Numbered from the stretch's first letter, positions 34,332-43,232 are shown. The stretch: 64,000 nucleotides of DNA from DAITBA01 sp036824005 (GCA_036824005.1 DAITBA010000010.1:80241-144240); one strand, 5' to 3'. Notes: generated by a model not told the origin, from the sequence alone. Made by a program: numbers and translations.

Positions 34332-34703
34332 TCAGCGTTTGGCTTTGGTCGCGGACTTCTTGGTCGGCGTGGCTGGCTTCTTGGCGGTGCGTGCGCCGTC
34401 TGCGGCCTTTTTGGCGACGACCACCGGCGGGCCGAAGATGTCATCGAAATGGGCGTGCAGGCGGCTCTCGATCGTCGGTTTGAGGAAGGAAACGAGAAAG
34501 CCCAGTTCGGCCAGTACATGCACATCGGCGGTGCTGACGGTCATGACGCCTTCGACGCCGGGGCGCGTGAAGTGCAGCGTGTCCTTGTCCCAGTTGGCTT
34601 CGAGACCGAACTCCTGCTTGAGATGCTCGGCCATCGCGTTGGCGTGCTTCTTGGCCTGGGTCAAGGTCAACGCGTGGGGCCGGCGGATCTCAATCTTGGC
34701 CAT
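34332..34703 (-). CDS. Polyhydroxyalkanoic acid system family protein
   Basis: This 123-residue protein begins MAKIEIRRPHALTLTQAKKH and contains VSTADVHVLAELGFLVSFLKP, the pattern of the small PHA-system family (TIGR02610 type). It ends in a Lys/Ala/Thr-rich tail resembling those of phasins and histone-like proteins. Such proteins are found in PHA-making proteobacteria, but the molecular role is not settled. No other PHA gene is in the window. Confidence 0.85.
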   Translation of the reverse strand: MAKIEIRRPHALTLTQAKKHANAMAEHLKQEFGLEANWDKDTLHFTRPGVEGVMTVSTADVHVLAELGFLVSFLKPTIESRLHAHFDDIFGPPVVVAKKAADGARTAKKPATPTKKSATKAKR

Positions 34704-34949
34704 GGTACGGACGACCTTTGCAAAAGAACGCGAGTTCGGCGGCTACCCGCTCGCGGAATTGCTCAACGGTGCAGAAGCATGCCATGAGTGGGACATGGCT
34801 GGCTAGTCCAAATGGGGTGTGAGCGCGCATACCCTCCACGACAGTTCCGGCGATGGTGTGCGATTGGGCACACCCAGCGCACTCTTGCCGGAGCGCGCGA
34901 CTGGCTCCGGGCGGGGCAAGAGGGTCGCAATGGCAGGCGCTCGAAGATG

Positions 34950-35511
34950 TCGATGCCCATACTGTTGGATGATCCGCTCGTCGTCGGCAACGGCGAGATC
35001 GGAGAGCAGCAGCTGGCCCTGCTGGGCATGGAGCGAACCGTCCTCGAACACCAGCTCGAGCGTCAGCTCCTTGCCGCGCTTGAGCCTGCCGGATTTCGCT
35101 TCCTTTTGCAGGCGTTGCATGTCGGTGTTGGTTTGCGTGAAGTTGACGTAGATCGGGTCGATCTATTCGATCGCCGCCATGTGCGTGGCGTCGCCCTTGC
35201 CGACCAGGGCACCCTCGGAAACCAGGGCGCGTCCCGCGCGCCCGGCAATCGGCGCGGGCACGGTGGTGTTCTCCGGGTCAAAGTTGGCTTTTGCTAGCGC
35301 CGCCTCTGCCTGCCTGATCTTGGCCTCGGCCAGATCGAATTCCTGCCGACTGGCGGCCTTCATGGCGAGCAGGCCTCCGTGGCCGTCCAGGTTTTGTTTG
35401 GCGACGGCAGCGTCCGCTTCGGCCCGCGCTGCGGCAGTACGGTAGGTGCGCGCGTCCAATCAGCGGAAGGATGGCGGCGAGGGCGGTGCGACCGTGCGGA
35501 TTCGTTTTCAT
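34950..35511 (-). pseudogene. Broken RND-efflux periplasmic adaptor (AcrA/HlyD family)
   Basis: The minus strand starts at ATG 35511 (MKTNPHGRTALAAILPLIG), then jumps, after an apparent deletion and a one-base frame change, into IDARTYRTAAARAEADAAVA, the coiled-coil hairpin and barrel of an AcrA-type adaptor. At 35163-35165 a TAG interrupts the conserved stretch MAAIE*IDPIYVNFTQTNTD, where homologs have glutamine (CAG/CAA), so this is a one-base nonsense change. The frame continues with GKELTLELVFEDGS and stops resembling the family near 34980. The gene begins seven bases after tetR. No RND pump gene follows. The remaining 34704-34949 has no recognisable gene. Confidence 0.8.
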
Positions 35512-35518
35512 TGCCCTA

Positions 35519-36112
35519 TCACCGCTTGTAAGCGTGTAAGAAGCAGTCGATGATCTTTTCGATCCTGGCAGTATCGTCGCCCAGGCCGGTTTCGAGGTTG
35601 AACAGGCCGCGCATGCGGTCGTGGCCGAGCAGCATGCCCAGCAGCATTTCCGCGGCGAACAAGGGGTCGTCTCGGCGCAGCTTGCCCGCTTCCATGGCCT
35701 TGGCGAGAAAGGCCGCCAGCGTGTGCGCGGTGTGGTCGGGACCCTCGTGGAAGAAGCTGGAGGCGAGCTCCGGAAAGCGCGGTGCCTCGGCGACGATGGC
35801 CCGAAACATGGCAACGCCGTCGCTGCCGAGGGCTTTCGCCCGTAGCGCCGCGGCAAAGGCGACGAGGCTCTCGCGTAGATCGCCCTCGGCGACCTCGAGG
35901 TTGACCAGGATCGATTGCACCGCATTGCGGATCACGTCCCGGAACAGCAGTTCCTTGCGCTCGAAATGGTTGTAGACCGTTTGCCTGACGACGCCGGCGC
36001 GGGCAGCGATGTCATCGATGCTGGCGCGATAGCCTTTCTCGCGGAAGGCGCTGGCGGCGGCGTCGAGTATGCGCGCGCGATTGTCTTGTTGGGTTTCCAG
36101 GTTCGGGAACAC
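35519..36112 (-). CDS. TetR family transcriptional regulator
   Basis: The protein (197 residues from GTG 36112) has a TetR helix-turn-helix: ARILDAAASAFREKGYRAS, then IAARAGVVRQTVYNHFERKE, and a C-terminal TetR-C domain of the AcrR/TtgR kind. An in-frame ATG at 36241 would add 43 residues that run through a likely promoter-operator, so I prefer GTG 36112. It directly precedes the broken efflux adaptor on the same strand, so it was probably the regulator of that pump and may now be an orphan. Confidence 0.82.
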   Translation of the reverse strand: MFPNLETQQDNRARILDAAASAFREKGYRASIDDIAARAGVVRQTVYNHFERKELLFRDVIRNAVQSILVNLEVAEGDLRESLVAFAAALRAKALGSDGVAMFRAIVAEAPRFPELASSFFHEGPDHTAHTLAAFLAKAMEAGKLRRDDPLFAAEMLLGMLLGHDRMRGLFNLETGLGDDTARIEKIIDCFLHAYKR

Positions 36113-36135
36113 GTCGCTGGAGTGCCGTGCGAGAT

Positions 36136-36151
36136 TGGACAGTATAGTCCA
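36136..36151 (-). promoter_or_regulatory. Palindromic operator overlapping the tetR promoter
   Basis: The perfect inverted repeat TGGAC-N6-GTCCA has TATACT, a good -10 element on the minus strand, in its centre. It lies about 24 bases before the GTG start of the TetR gene, the usual position of an autoregulatory TetR operator. Confidence 0.5.
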
Positions 36152-36339
36152 TCGCGGCTGCTCGACGGCAATCTCCTGCGCCAAGAACGATCGTGGCGCA
36201 ACGTCTGCGCATGCGCGTCCGTTACGAAGGGAAATCGCCACTCGCGGCAGTCACCACGTGCGCCGACTTGCCCCATCTCGCTTGGCGCGGGCGTCAGGCA
36301 TTCGTCAGCGCCGAGTCCGCAGGCCGCCGCGGCTGCGCC

Positions 36340-36720
36340 CGCGGACGGCTGTGCCCATGGCATAGCAGAGTTCGGCCAAGTCGTCGGGCGCGTCGTTGCT
36401 GCCGCAGACTCCGATGCCGGCATCGAGCAGCCGGCGCGCGATCCGGATCAGGGCACGAGCGAAGTCGCAGTAGGTATACCCGTCGCGTCCATCGTTGGCG
36501 TCCGCCAAGGCACTGCGTGTCACGTTGCGCCGGATGCTAGGTGGTAGAGCTTCGCCGACCCCGCGCGCAGGAAAGCTTCGATGGCTCGTAGGCTCTCCCG
36601 ATTGGTCGGCTGGGCGAAAGCCGTACGCAGGCACTGATCGAGACTGCTGAAGGTGCGCACATTGCGGTGGCCTCGGCATTTCGTCACCAGCCGCCGAGTT
36701 CCGCTGGAAACAGCCTGACA
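36340..36720 (-). pseudogene. IS4-family (DUF4372-type) transposase fragment
   Basis: One minus-strand frame reads GHRNVRTFSSLDQCLRTAFA, then RESLRAIEAFLRAGSAKLYH. It stops at 36520, and the adjacent frame continues with VTRSALADANDGRDGYTYCD and FARALIRIARRLL. These match the N-terminal part of IS4-type transposases (usual forms: RKFSCWDQFLAMAFAQLT, RESLRDIE, KLYHLGIRG, SRSTLADANE, YADFAQ.LI). A one-base frameshift near 36525 joins the two parts. The catalytic DDE core is absent. The flanking 36152-36339 and 36721-37053 hold no gene I can support. Confidence 0.75.
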
Positions 36721-37053
36721 TGTGCAGCACGGGATTCGATGCCGACGTCGCGCACGGGCAGGCCGTGTGCGAATGGGCACGACCGACCTCGACGCGCGCA
36801 CCCCTACAGCCTTGCTCGCCGTTGTCGGCGATTACGTCGAGCCGGCGTGCGCTGATGGTGCGCATCGGAACGCCACCGCGGGCCGGAGCCATTCTATTTT
36901 CTGGATCTTATCGCACCGCGCCGGAGTCCTTCCCCCGCAACCCTTGCGATACCAGTTGCGCACACCGTTGCGATCTAGTTCAATACACGTCGAGGCGTCT
37001 GGATTAATCGGGAGTTGCTCAGTTAGAATCGCCGCATTCGTCTAGGAGAGCAC
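36721..37053 (+). other. Intergenic region before the peroxiredoxin gene
   Basis: No gene is recognisable in these 333 bases. A TAGAAT at 37024-37029 and AGGAGA at 37044-37049 are the likely -10 and ribosome-binding site of the downstream gene. The rest may be decayed sequence flanking the transposase fragment. Confidence 0.5.
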
Positions 37054-37599
37054 ATGTTGCAAGCCGGACAACCTGCGCCAGCGTTTACATTGCCCGACGC
37101 GGACATGGAGTCGTTCGATCTTGCATCGCTGCATGGCAAACATGTCGTGCTCTACTTCTATCCGCGTGACAACACGCCCGGCTGCACCATGGAGGCGATC
37201 GACTTCAGCGACCATGACAGCGAGTTCAATCGCTGTCACTGTGCCGTCGTTGGAGTAAGCCGGGACGACTGCATTTCCCACGCCGAGTTCCGTGACAAGC
37301 ATGGCCTGTCCGTGCGGCTGCTCGCTGACACCGAAGGCGACGTCTGCCGTTTGTACGGCGTTTGGCAACAGAAAGAAGTCGATGGCATGAAGCGGATGGG
37401 TATCCTGCGCTCGACATTCATCATCGACAAGAAGGGCATCGTGCGGCACGCGATGTATGGTGTCAGTCCGCGTGGTCATGCCGCCGAAATCCTGCAACTG
37501 GTCAGGCAGCTCGAAAAGGGAGAGCAACATGCTCATCGACAGAAACACGGTGGTGACGCTGAACTATCGCGTGTCGGATCCGGACGGAAACCTGATTGA
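37054..37599 (+). CDS. bcp: Thioredoxin-dependent peroxiredoxin, Bcp/PrxQ family
   Basis: This 181-residue peroxiredoxin reduces peroxides via the peroxidatic cysteine in YPRDNTPGCTMEA. The resolving cysteine five residues later in many Bcp proteins is absent (TMEAIDFSD), so it should act as a 1-Cys type or use another cysteine. Homologs normally end near LVRQLEK; here the frame continues for about 26 more residues, overlapping the next gene by 71 bases. AGGAGA precedes the ATG. It probably forms an operon with the SlyD-like gene. Confidence 0.92.
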   Translation: MLQAGQPAPAFTLPDADMESFDLASLHGKHVVLYFYPRDNTPGCTMEAIDFSDHDSEFNRCHCAVVGVSRDDCISHAEFRDKHGLSVRLLADTEGDVCRLYGVWQQKEVDGMKRMGILRSTFIIDKKGIVRHAMYGVSPRGHAAEILQLVRQLEKGEQHAHRQKHGGDAELSRVGSGRKPD

Positions 37600-38014
37600 C
37601 GAGGGCAGGGAACCGCTGTGCTATCTCCATGGCGGCTACGACGGCATCTTCGCCCGCATCGAAGAAGCGCTGCAGGGCAGGACGGTTGGCGATGAGCTGG
37701 AAATCAAGCTGCAGCCGGAAGAGGCCTTCGGCGAGTATGACGAATCGCTCGTCTTCATAGAATCTCTGTCGCTCTTCCCGGAAAACATCGAGGTCGGGAT
37801 GCAATTCGAGCGCTCCTCGGACGAGGGCGAGGACGAGCGTATCTACACGATTACCGACATTGCCGAGGGCAAGGTGGTCGTCGATGGTAACCATCCGCTT
37901 GCCGGCCAGGCGTTGATCTTCAGCTGCACCGTCTCCGATGTCCGTTCGGCCACCGCCGATGAGCTGTCGCATGGGCATGTGCATGATGCCCGCGGCGGCC
38001 ATCATCACCACTGA
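37529..38014 (+). CDS. FKBP-type peptidyl-prolyl cis-trans isomerase (SlyD-like)
   Basis: The 161-residue protein has the FKBP core split by an insert-in-flap domain: LIDEGREPLCYLHGGYDGIF, then LQPEEAFGEYDESLV and VVVDGNHPLAGQALIF. It ends in a histidine-rich tail (GHVHDARGGHHHH) that could bind nickel or other metals, as in SlyD. It is a cytoplasmic folding helper. The ATG at 37529 sits inside the end of bcp. Confidence 0.93.
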   Translation: MLIDRNTVVTLNYRVSDPDGNLIDEGREPLCYLHGGYDGIFARIEEALQGRTVGDELEIKLQPEEAFGEYDESLVFIESLSLFPENIEVGMQFERSSDEGEDERIYTITDIAEGKVVVDGNHPLAGQALIFSCTVSDVRSATADELSHGHVHDARGGHHHH

Positions 38015-38027
38015 GGCGGACGCCGGC

Positions 38028-38993
38028 TTACTGCATCGGCCGGTCGCCCTGCGGCACCGTATAGGGGCGGGACTCGAAGCGGAACAGCGGGGACTGTTCG
38101 TCGTTCGCCGTCACCTTCACCCAGCCCATGAAGGGCGATCCATAGGTTTCCACCCGTATGAAGTTGTCGACCACCTGGTGCGTGTCCGGGTTCAGCATGG
38201 GTCGGTCGATGCGGTGGAAATGCGAGTCGCCATGCACGAGGACGACCTGTCCCGGAAAGGCGCGCGTTTCGGCGACGAGCTGATCGATGAGCGCCTGGTA
38301 GCCGCGCTGCGGACTGCCGCGATTGTAGGCCTCGAACGCCGGGTTGGCCTGGATGACGATGACAATGCCGGCGAGCGCCCGGCTGCGCGCCATGGCGAAC
38401 GCGGAGGCCAACCAGGCGCGGTTGGCATTGCCCCGATCGACGAAGTCGTGGCTTGGTGCCGGCCCGCGGCCGAAATTGTTGTCGCCGCCGGGCACGTTGA
38501 GCGCGACGAAGAGAACTCGCCCTTTCTGCCATCGCACGTTTTCGCGGTACTGCCCGAAGGCGGGATCCGCTGCCTGCGATTCGAGAGGAAATGTATTCCG
38601 GCCCAGGGTTCGGCCGCGGGCGTAGAATATCTCGCGCAGTTTCGCCAGGCGCTCGAGCGGATCGAACGCGCCGTTGCTCCGGCGCCGGCAATCCGTCCAC
38701 TCGTTGTCGCCGAGAACCAGGACGAAGGGATGGTGCGAGGCATCGAAGATGCGCAGGCGATCGAGAAAGACCTCGTCGCTGCATAGGCTGCCGCCGTCCT
38801 TGATGTCGCCATCGTGAATGACGAAGGCAATGTTCTCCGTGTCGATCTCCTCGATCAGCCGCGGCAGGTGGGCGCGCTCGAACGCGTTGTAGGGCACGTC
38901 GCCGATCAGCGCAAAGCTAAATGTGTCCGCCCCGCCCGGTGCCGCCAGGGCGAAGCAGCATGCAGCGAACGCGGCACGGGCGATGCGCGTCAT
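38028..38993 (-). CDS. Exported calcineurin-like metallophosphoesterase
   Basis: This 321-residue protein has an N-terminal signal peptide (ARAAFAACCFALAAPGGA) and the metallophosphoesterase motifs FALIGDVPYN, IHDGDIKDGG, LGDNEWTDC and VHGDSHFHR. It should act in the periplasm or outside the cell on an unknown phosphoester. Its ATG overlaps the mutS stop by four bases (ATGA), so it is coupled to the suhB-mutS operon. Confidence 0.88.
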   Translation of the reverse strand: MTRIARAAFAACCFALAAPGGADTFSFALIGDVPYNAFERAHLPRLIEEIDTENIAFVIHDGDIKDGGSLCSDEVFLDRLRIFDASHHPFVLVLGDNEWTDCRRRSNGAFDPLERLAKLREIFYARGRTLGRNTFPLESQAADPAFGQYRENVRWQKGRVLFVALNVPGGDNNFGRGPAPSHDFVDRGNANRAWLASAFAMARSRALAGIVIVIQANPAFEAYNRGSPQRGYQALIDQLVAETRAFPGQVVLVHGDSHFHRIDRPMLNPDTHQVVDNFIRVETYGSPFMGWVKVTANDEQSPLFRFESRPYTVPQGDRPMQ

Positions 38994-41599
38994 TCGATCA
39001 CCCGCTTCAATTCGTAAAGCTTGTCCAGCGCCTCCCGCGGTGTGAGCTCATCAGGGTTGATCTGCCGCAGGCGCTCGAGTAGTTCCTGCGGCGGCGCCTC
39101 CGCTTCCGGCTCGGGCGGCGGGCTGGCGGCGAACAGATCGGGCTGGACGCTGTCGTCGATCTGCCGACTCTCCAGGGCATGCAATCGCCGCTTGGCGTCG
39201 CGCACGACGCTGGCAGGGATGCCCGCGAGCGCCGCCACCTCGATGCCGTAACTCTGGCTTGCCGGTCCCTCCTCGACGGCGTGGAGAAAAACGACGGTAT
39301 TGCCATGGCTGACCGCATCCAGATGCACGTTGGCGCATTCGGAATAGTCCAAAGCCAGTCGCGTCAGCTCGAAGTAGTGGGTCGAGAACAGCGTGTAGCA
39401 GCGGTTCTTCTCCAGCAGGTGGCGCGCGATGGCGAACGCCAGCGCCATGCCGTCGAAGGTGGACGTGCCCCGGCCGACCTCGTCCATCAGCACCAGGCTG
39501 CGCTCGGTGGCGCCGTGCAGAATGGCCGCCGACTCCGTCATCTCCACCATGAAGGTCGAGCGCCCGGAGGCAAGATCGTCGGAGGCACCGATGCGCGTGT
39601 GGATGGCGTCGATGGGCCCGATGCGCGCGGCGTTCGCCGGCACGTAGGCGCCGCAATGGGCGAGCAGCACGATCAGCGCCACCTGGCGCATATAGGTGGA
39701 CTTGCCGCCCATGTTCGGCCCGGTGATGAGCAGCATGCGGCGCAGCGGCGACAAACGCGTGCCGTTGGCGATGAAGGGCTGGACCTGGCGCTCGACCACC
39801 GGGTGCCGGCCGTCCTCGATTTCCAGGATCGTCTCGTCGACGAACCGCGGCCGGCAGTAGCGGTAGCGCACGCTGGCATCGGCGAAGGCGCACAGACCGT
39901 CGAGCAGCGCCAGCGCGCGGGCGATGCGCTGCAACGCGGCGATGTGGGGCGCGAGCAGCTCGAGCAGGGCATCGTAGAGTTCCTTCTCGCGTGCCAGGGC
40001 ACGCTGCTGGGCCGACAGGGCCTTGTCCTCGAAACTCTTCAGCTCCGGCGTGATGTAGCGCTCGGCGTTCTTCAACGTCTGGCGACGGCGATAGTCTTCC
40101 GGGACCCGATCGGCGTTGGCATGGGTGACTTCGATGTAGAAGCCATGTACGCGGTTGTATTCGACCCGCAGGTTGGCGATACCGGTGCGCGCGCGCTCGC
40201 GCGCTTCCAAGTCGAGCAGGAAAGCGCCGCAGTTGTCGTTCAGTGCCCGCAGCGCGTCCAGCTCTGCGTCATAGCCTTCGGCAATGACGCCACCCTCGCG
40301 CAGGATGGCGGCGGGTTCGGCGCGGATTGACCGGGTGAGCAGCATCAGGCACTCGGTCGGTGTTTGCAGATCGTTCAGCAGGTTAGCCAGCAACGCAGCC
40401 TCGGGTTTCTCCAGTACCGCGCGCAATGCAGCGAGCTGATTCAAACTCTCGCGCAGCGCGGACAAATCACGCGGACGGGCGCTCTTCAGGGCAACGCGGG
40501 CGGTGATGCGTTCGACGTCGCCGACGCCGCGCAGCAGCGAATGCAGCTTCGTGTATGGGCCGTTGCCGGCGTCGCCGGCCAGTTCGCCGACGCCGGCGTG
40601 ACGCGCTGCCGCCGCCGCACGGTCGGAAAGGGGATGGTGCAGGCAGTGGCGCAGCCAGCGCGAGCCCATGGCCGTGCTGCAGTTGTCGAGCAAGGACATC
40701 AGCGTTGGCGCGGCGGCCCCGCGCAGGGTCTCGGAAATCTCAAGATTGCGCCGTGTGGCGGCGTCCAGGCGCAGATACTCGCCCCCGGTTTCGACCTTGA
40801 GCGCGGTGACATGGGCCAGGGCCTGATTCTGGGTGGCACGGGCGTATTCGACCAGGGCACCGGTAGCCGCCAACCCCAGGTCGAAGGGCATATCGTCGTC
40901 GGCGGGCAGGAAGGCCGCCAGATCGCCGGTGCCGAAGTGCCCGCACAGCAGCCGCTCTGCGGCGGCCCGATCGAAATGCCAGTCGGGTAACCGCTTCACC
41001 GCGATGCCATCGGGCAGCTCCATGCACAGGCTGTCCGGCACGAGGATCTCCGCCGGGCGCAGGCGCTCCAACTGCGCGGCAAGCAGACCCCTGCCGATTT
41101 CCTGCAGCCGCAGGTCGCCGTTGGCGAGGTTCAGCCACGCCAGTCCGATGCGATTCTTGGCGAACGTCAGCGCGAGCAGGAGGCTGTCGGATTTCTCGTC
41201 CAGCAGGGCCGAATCGGTCAGCGTGCCGGGGGTGACGATGCGCGTCACGGCACGCTCCACCGGCCCCTTGGACGTGGCCGGGTCGCCGATCTGCTCGCAG
41301 ATGACGACCGACTCGCCGAGCTTGACCAGGCGCGCCAGATATTGCTCGACGGCGTGGTAGGGCACGCCCGCCATCCTGATCGGCCGGCCCGCCGACTGGC
41401 CCCGCGTGGTCAGCGTGATGTCGAGCAGGCGCGCCGCCTTCTCGGCGTCGTCATAGAACAGCTCGTAGAAATCGCCCATGCGGTAGAACAACAGCAGGTC
41501 GGGATACTGCGCTTTCAGGCGCAGGTACTGCTGCATCATGGGAGTATGCCCGGACCAGTCGGCTTCGTCCGCCTTGGGCTCGCCCGGACGCTGGCGCAT
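38990..41599 (-). CDS. mutS: DNA mismatch repair protein MutS
   Basis: The 869-residue protein carries the mismatch-reading F-x-E motif in YRMGDFYELF, connector, lever and clamp domains, and the ATPase with ITGPNMGGKSTYMRQ and DEVGRGTSTFDGMALA. It recognises mismatches and recruits MutL. I chose ATG 41599 (MRQRPGEPKADE), five bases after the suhB stop; ATGs nearer to MMQQYLRLK are possible. Confidence 0.97.
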   Translation of the reverse strand: MRQRPGEPKADEADWSGHTPMMQQYLRLKAQYPDLLLFYRMGDFYELFYDDAEKAARLLDITLTTRGQSAGRPIRMAGVPYHAVEQYLARLVKLGESVVICEQIGDPATSKGPVERAVTRIVTPGTLTDSALLDEKSDSLLLALTFAKNRIGLAWLNLANGDLRLQEIGRGLLAAQLERLRPAEILVPDSLCMELPDGIAVKRLPDWHFDRAAAERLLCGHFGTGDLAAFLPADDDMPFDLGLAATGALVEYARATQNQALAHVTALKVETGGEYLRLDAATRRNLEISETLRGAAAPTLMSLLDNCSTAMGSRWLRHCLHHPLSDRAAAAARHAGVGELAGDAGNGPYTKLHSLLRGVGDVERITARVALKSARPRDLSALRESLNQLAALRAVLEKPEAALLANLLNDLQTPTECLMLLTRSIRAEPAAILREGGVIAEGYDAELDALRALNDNCGAFLLDLEARERARTGIANLRVEYNRVHGFYIEVTHANADRVPEDYRRRQTLKNAERYITPELKSFEDKALSAQQRALAREKELYDALLELLAPHIAALQRIARALALLDGLCAFADASVRYRYCRPRFVDETILEIEDGRHPVVERQVQPFIANGTRLSPLRRMLLITGPNMGGKSTYMRQVALIVLLAHCGAYVPANAARIGPIDAIHTRIGASDDLASGRSTFMVEMTESAAILHGATERSLVLMDEVGRGTSTFDGMALAFAIARHLLEKNRCYTLFSTHYFELTRLALDYSECANVHLDAVSHGNTVVFLHAVEEGPASQSYGIEVAALAGIPASVVRDAKRRLHALESRQIDDSVQPDLFAASPPPEPEAEAPPQELLERLRQINPDELTPREALDKLYELKRVIE

Positions 41600-41604
41600 C
41601 GGAT

Positions 41605-42411
41605 TCAGGCTTTGAGGGAGCCGTCCAGATGCCTGCCGATGACCTGCAGCAACTGGGCGAAAACCTTCGGCGTGCCGGCGACGATGTTGCCGGTCCGCAG
41701 ATAATTCGCCTCGCCGCTCAGGTCGCCGACCAGCCCGCCAGCCTCCGTGATGAGAAGGCTCCCGGCAGCCATGTCCCAGGGTGACAGCCCGATCTCCCAG
41801 AAGCCGTCGTAGCGCCCCGCGGCGACGTAGGCAAGATCCAGGGCGGCGGCACCGGGCCGACGCACCCCGGCCGTGGTCTGGAGCAGCTCGCGCAGCATGC
41901 CGAGGTAGGCATCGATATGCTCGAAGGCGCGGTAGGGGAAGCCCGTGCCGATGAGCGCCTCGTGCAGCTTCGTGCGCTTGCTCACGCGCAGGCGACGTTC
42001 GTTGAGAAAGGCGCCGCCGCCTTTCGATGCGGTGAACAACTCGTTGCACGTGGGGTCGAACACCACCGCCTGGGTAACGATTCCCTTGTGGGCGAGGGCG
42101 ATGGAAACGGCATACTGGGGCATGCCGTGGATGAAGTTAGTGGTCCCGTCCAGCGGATCGATGATCCACTGGTGCTCGGCGCCGCGGGCGCCGGCGGAGG
42201 CGCCGGTCTCTTCTGCTAGAATCGCGTGATCAGGATAGGACTCGCGCAGAATCTCGATGATGGCGGCTTCGGCGGCCTTGTCGACCTCGGTGACGAAATC
42301 GCTCTGCTGCTTGGTGCTGACTTTGAGGAGATCGAGATTGAGGCTGGCGCGATTGATGATGCTGCCGGCGCGCCGTGCTGCCTTGATGGCGATGTTCAGG
42401 GTCGGGTGCAT
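41605..42411 (-). CDS. suhB: Inositol monophosphatase family protein SuhB
   Basis: The 268-residue lithium-sensitive phosphatase has DPLDGTTNFIHGMPQ and WDMAAGSLLITEAGG, the two metal-binding signatures. In E. coli SuhB also joins the rRNA antitermination complex. It is the first gene of the minus-strand suhB-mutS-phosphoesterase unit and divergent from trmJ, with which it shares a 71-base gap. Confidence 0.94.
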   Translation of the reverse strand: MHPTLNIAIKAARRAGSIINRASLNLDLLKVSTKQQSDFVTEVDKAAEAAIIEILRESYPDHAILAEETGASAGARGAEHQWIIDPLDGTTNFIHGMPQYAVSIALAHKGIVTQAVVFDPTCNELFTASKGGGAFLNERRLRVSKRTKLHEALIGTGFPYRAFEHIDAYLGMLRELLQTTAGVRRPGAAALDLAYVAAGRYDGFWEIGLSPWDMAAGSLLITEAGGLVGDLSGEANYLRTGNIVAGTPKVFAQLLQVIGRHLDGSLKA

Positions 42412-42482
42412 CGGGCTCACGTCGGATTTGGTGGCGTCGCCATGCCATGCTGCGCAAGGCGGCAAAAACGTGGCATTTTAGT

Positions 42483-43229
42483 ATGAACGGGCAGCGCTCG
42501 CTTGCCCGCGTCCGAGTCGTGCTCTGCCGGCCGAGCCACCCCGGCAACATCGGCGCCGCCGCCCGGGCGATGAAGACCATGGGTTTGTCCCGCCTGTATC
42601 TCGTCCGCCCGCGGGCTTTTCCCCATCCAGATGCCGACGCCCGCGCCGCTGCGGCGACCGACGTGCTTAATAATGCCATCGTGTGCGACGGTCTTGCGCC
42701 GGCGCTCGAGGGCACGCTGCTGGCTGCGGCGATGACGGCGCGACGGCGCGAACTCACATTGACCGTGCGCACGCCGCGGGAGGCCGCATCCGAGCTGCTC
42801 GCCGCTGCCGGCATGGGCGACGTGGCACTGGTCTTCGGCAGTGAAAGCTCGGGGCTGGACAACACCGAGCTTGCACTATGCCAAATACCTGTCACCATCC
42901 CGGCGAATCCCGAGTACGCCTCCCTCAACCTGGCCAACGCCGTGCAGATCCTGTCCTACGAGTTGCGACTTGCCGCCCAGGACGCACCACTGCCGGTGGC
43001 GGCGGATCAGAACCTTGCGCCGTTCGAAGACGTGGAGCGCTTCCACGCCCATCTCGAGCAGGTGATGACCGACAGCGGCTTCCTCGACCCTCATCACCCT
43101 GGACGGCTCATAGCGCGGCTGCGCCGGCTGTTCGGCCGTGCCCGGCTGGAGCGGGAGGAAGTCAACATTCTGCGCGGGCTACTCAATTCCCTGACAAAAA
43201 AAGTTGACCGGAACACTAGGGTTTTCTAA
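42483..43229 (+). CDS. trmJ: tRNA (cytidine/uridine-2'-O-)-methyltransferase TrmJ
   Basis: This 248-residue SPOUT methyltransferase has RVVLCRPSHPGNIGAAARAM near the start and VFGSESSGLDNTEL, then NLANAVQILSYEL, which form the knotted SAM site. It methylates the ribose of nucleotide 32 of several tRNAs. ATG 42483 gives the family N-terminus. Its stop codon overlaps the -10 box of the cysE promoter. Confidence 0.94.
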   Translation: MNGQRSLARVRVVLCRPSHPGNIGAAARAMKTMGLSRLYLVRPRAFPHPDADARAAAATDVLNNAIVCDGLAPALEGTLLAAAMTARRRELTLTVRTPREAASELLAAAGMGDVALVFGSESSGLDNTELALCQIPVTIPANPEYASLNLANAVQILSYELRLAAQDAPLPVAADQNLAPFEDVERFHAHLEQVMTDSGFLDPHHPGRLIARLRRLFGRARLEREEVNILRGLLNSLTKKVDRNTRVF

Positions 43230-43232
43230 GAT
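43204..43232 (+). promoter_or_regulatory. Promoter of cysE
   Basis: TTGACC (43204-43209) and TAAGAT (43227-43232) are separated by 17 bases and overlap the end of trmJ. The start would be about 25 bases before the cysE ATG. Confidence 0.65.

Noticed and set aside
36721..36892. Minus-strand peptide with TACPCATSAS resembling a metal-binding segment
   Set aside because: Short, isolated, out of frame with the transposase remnant, and with no supporting family pattern.
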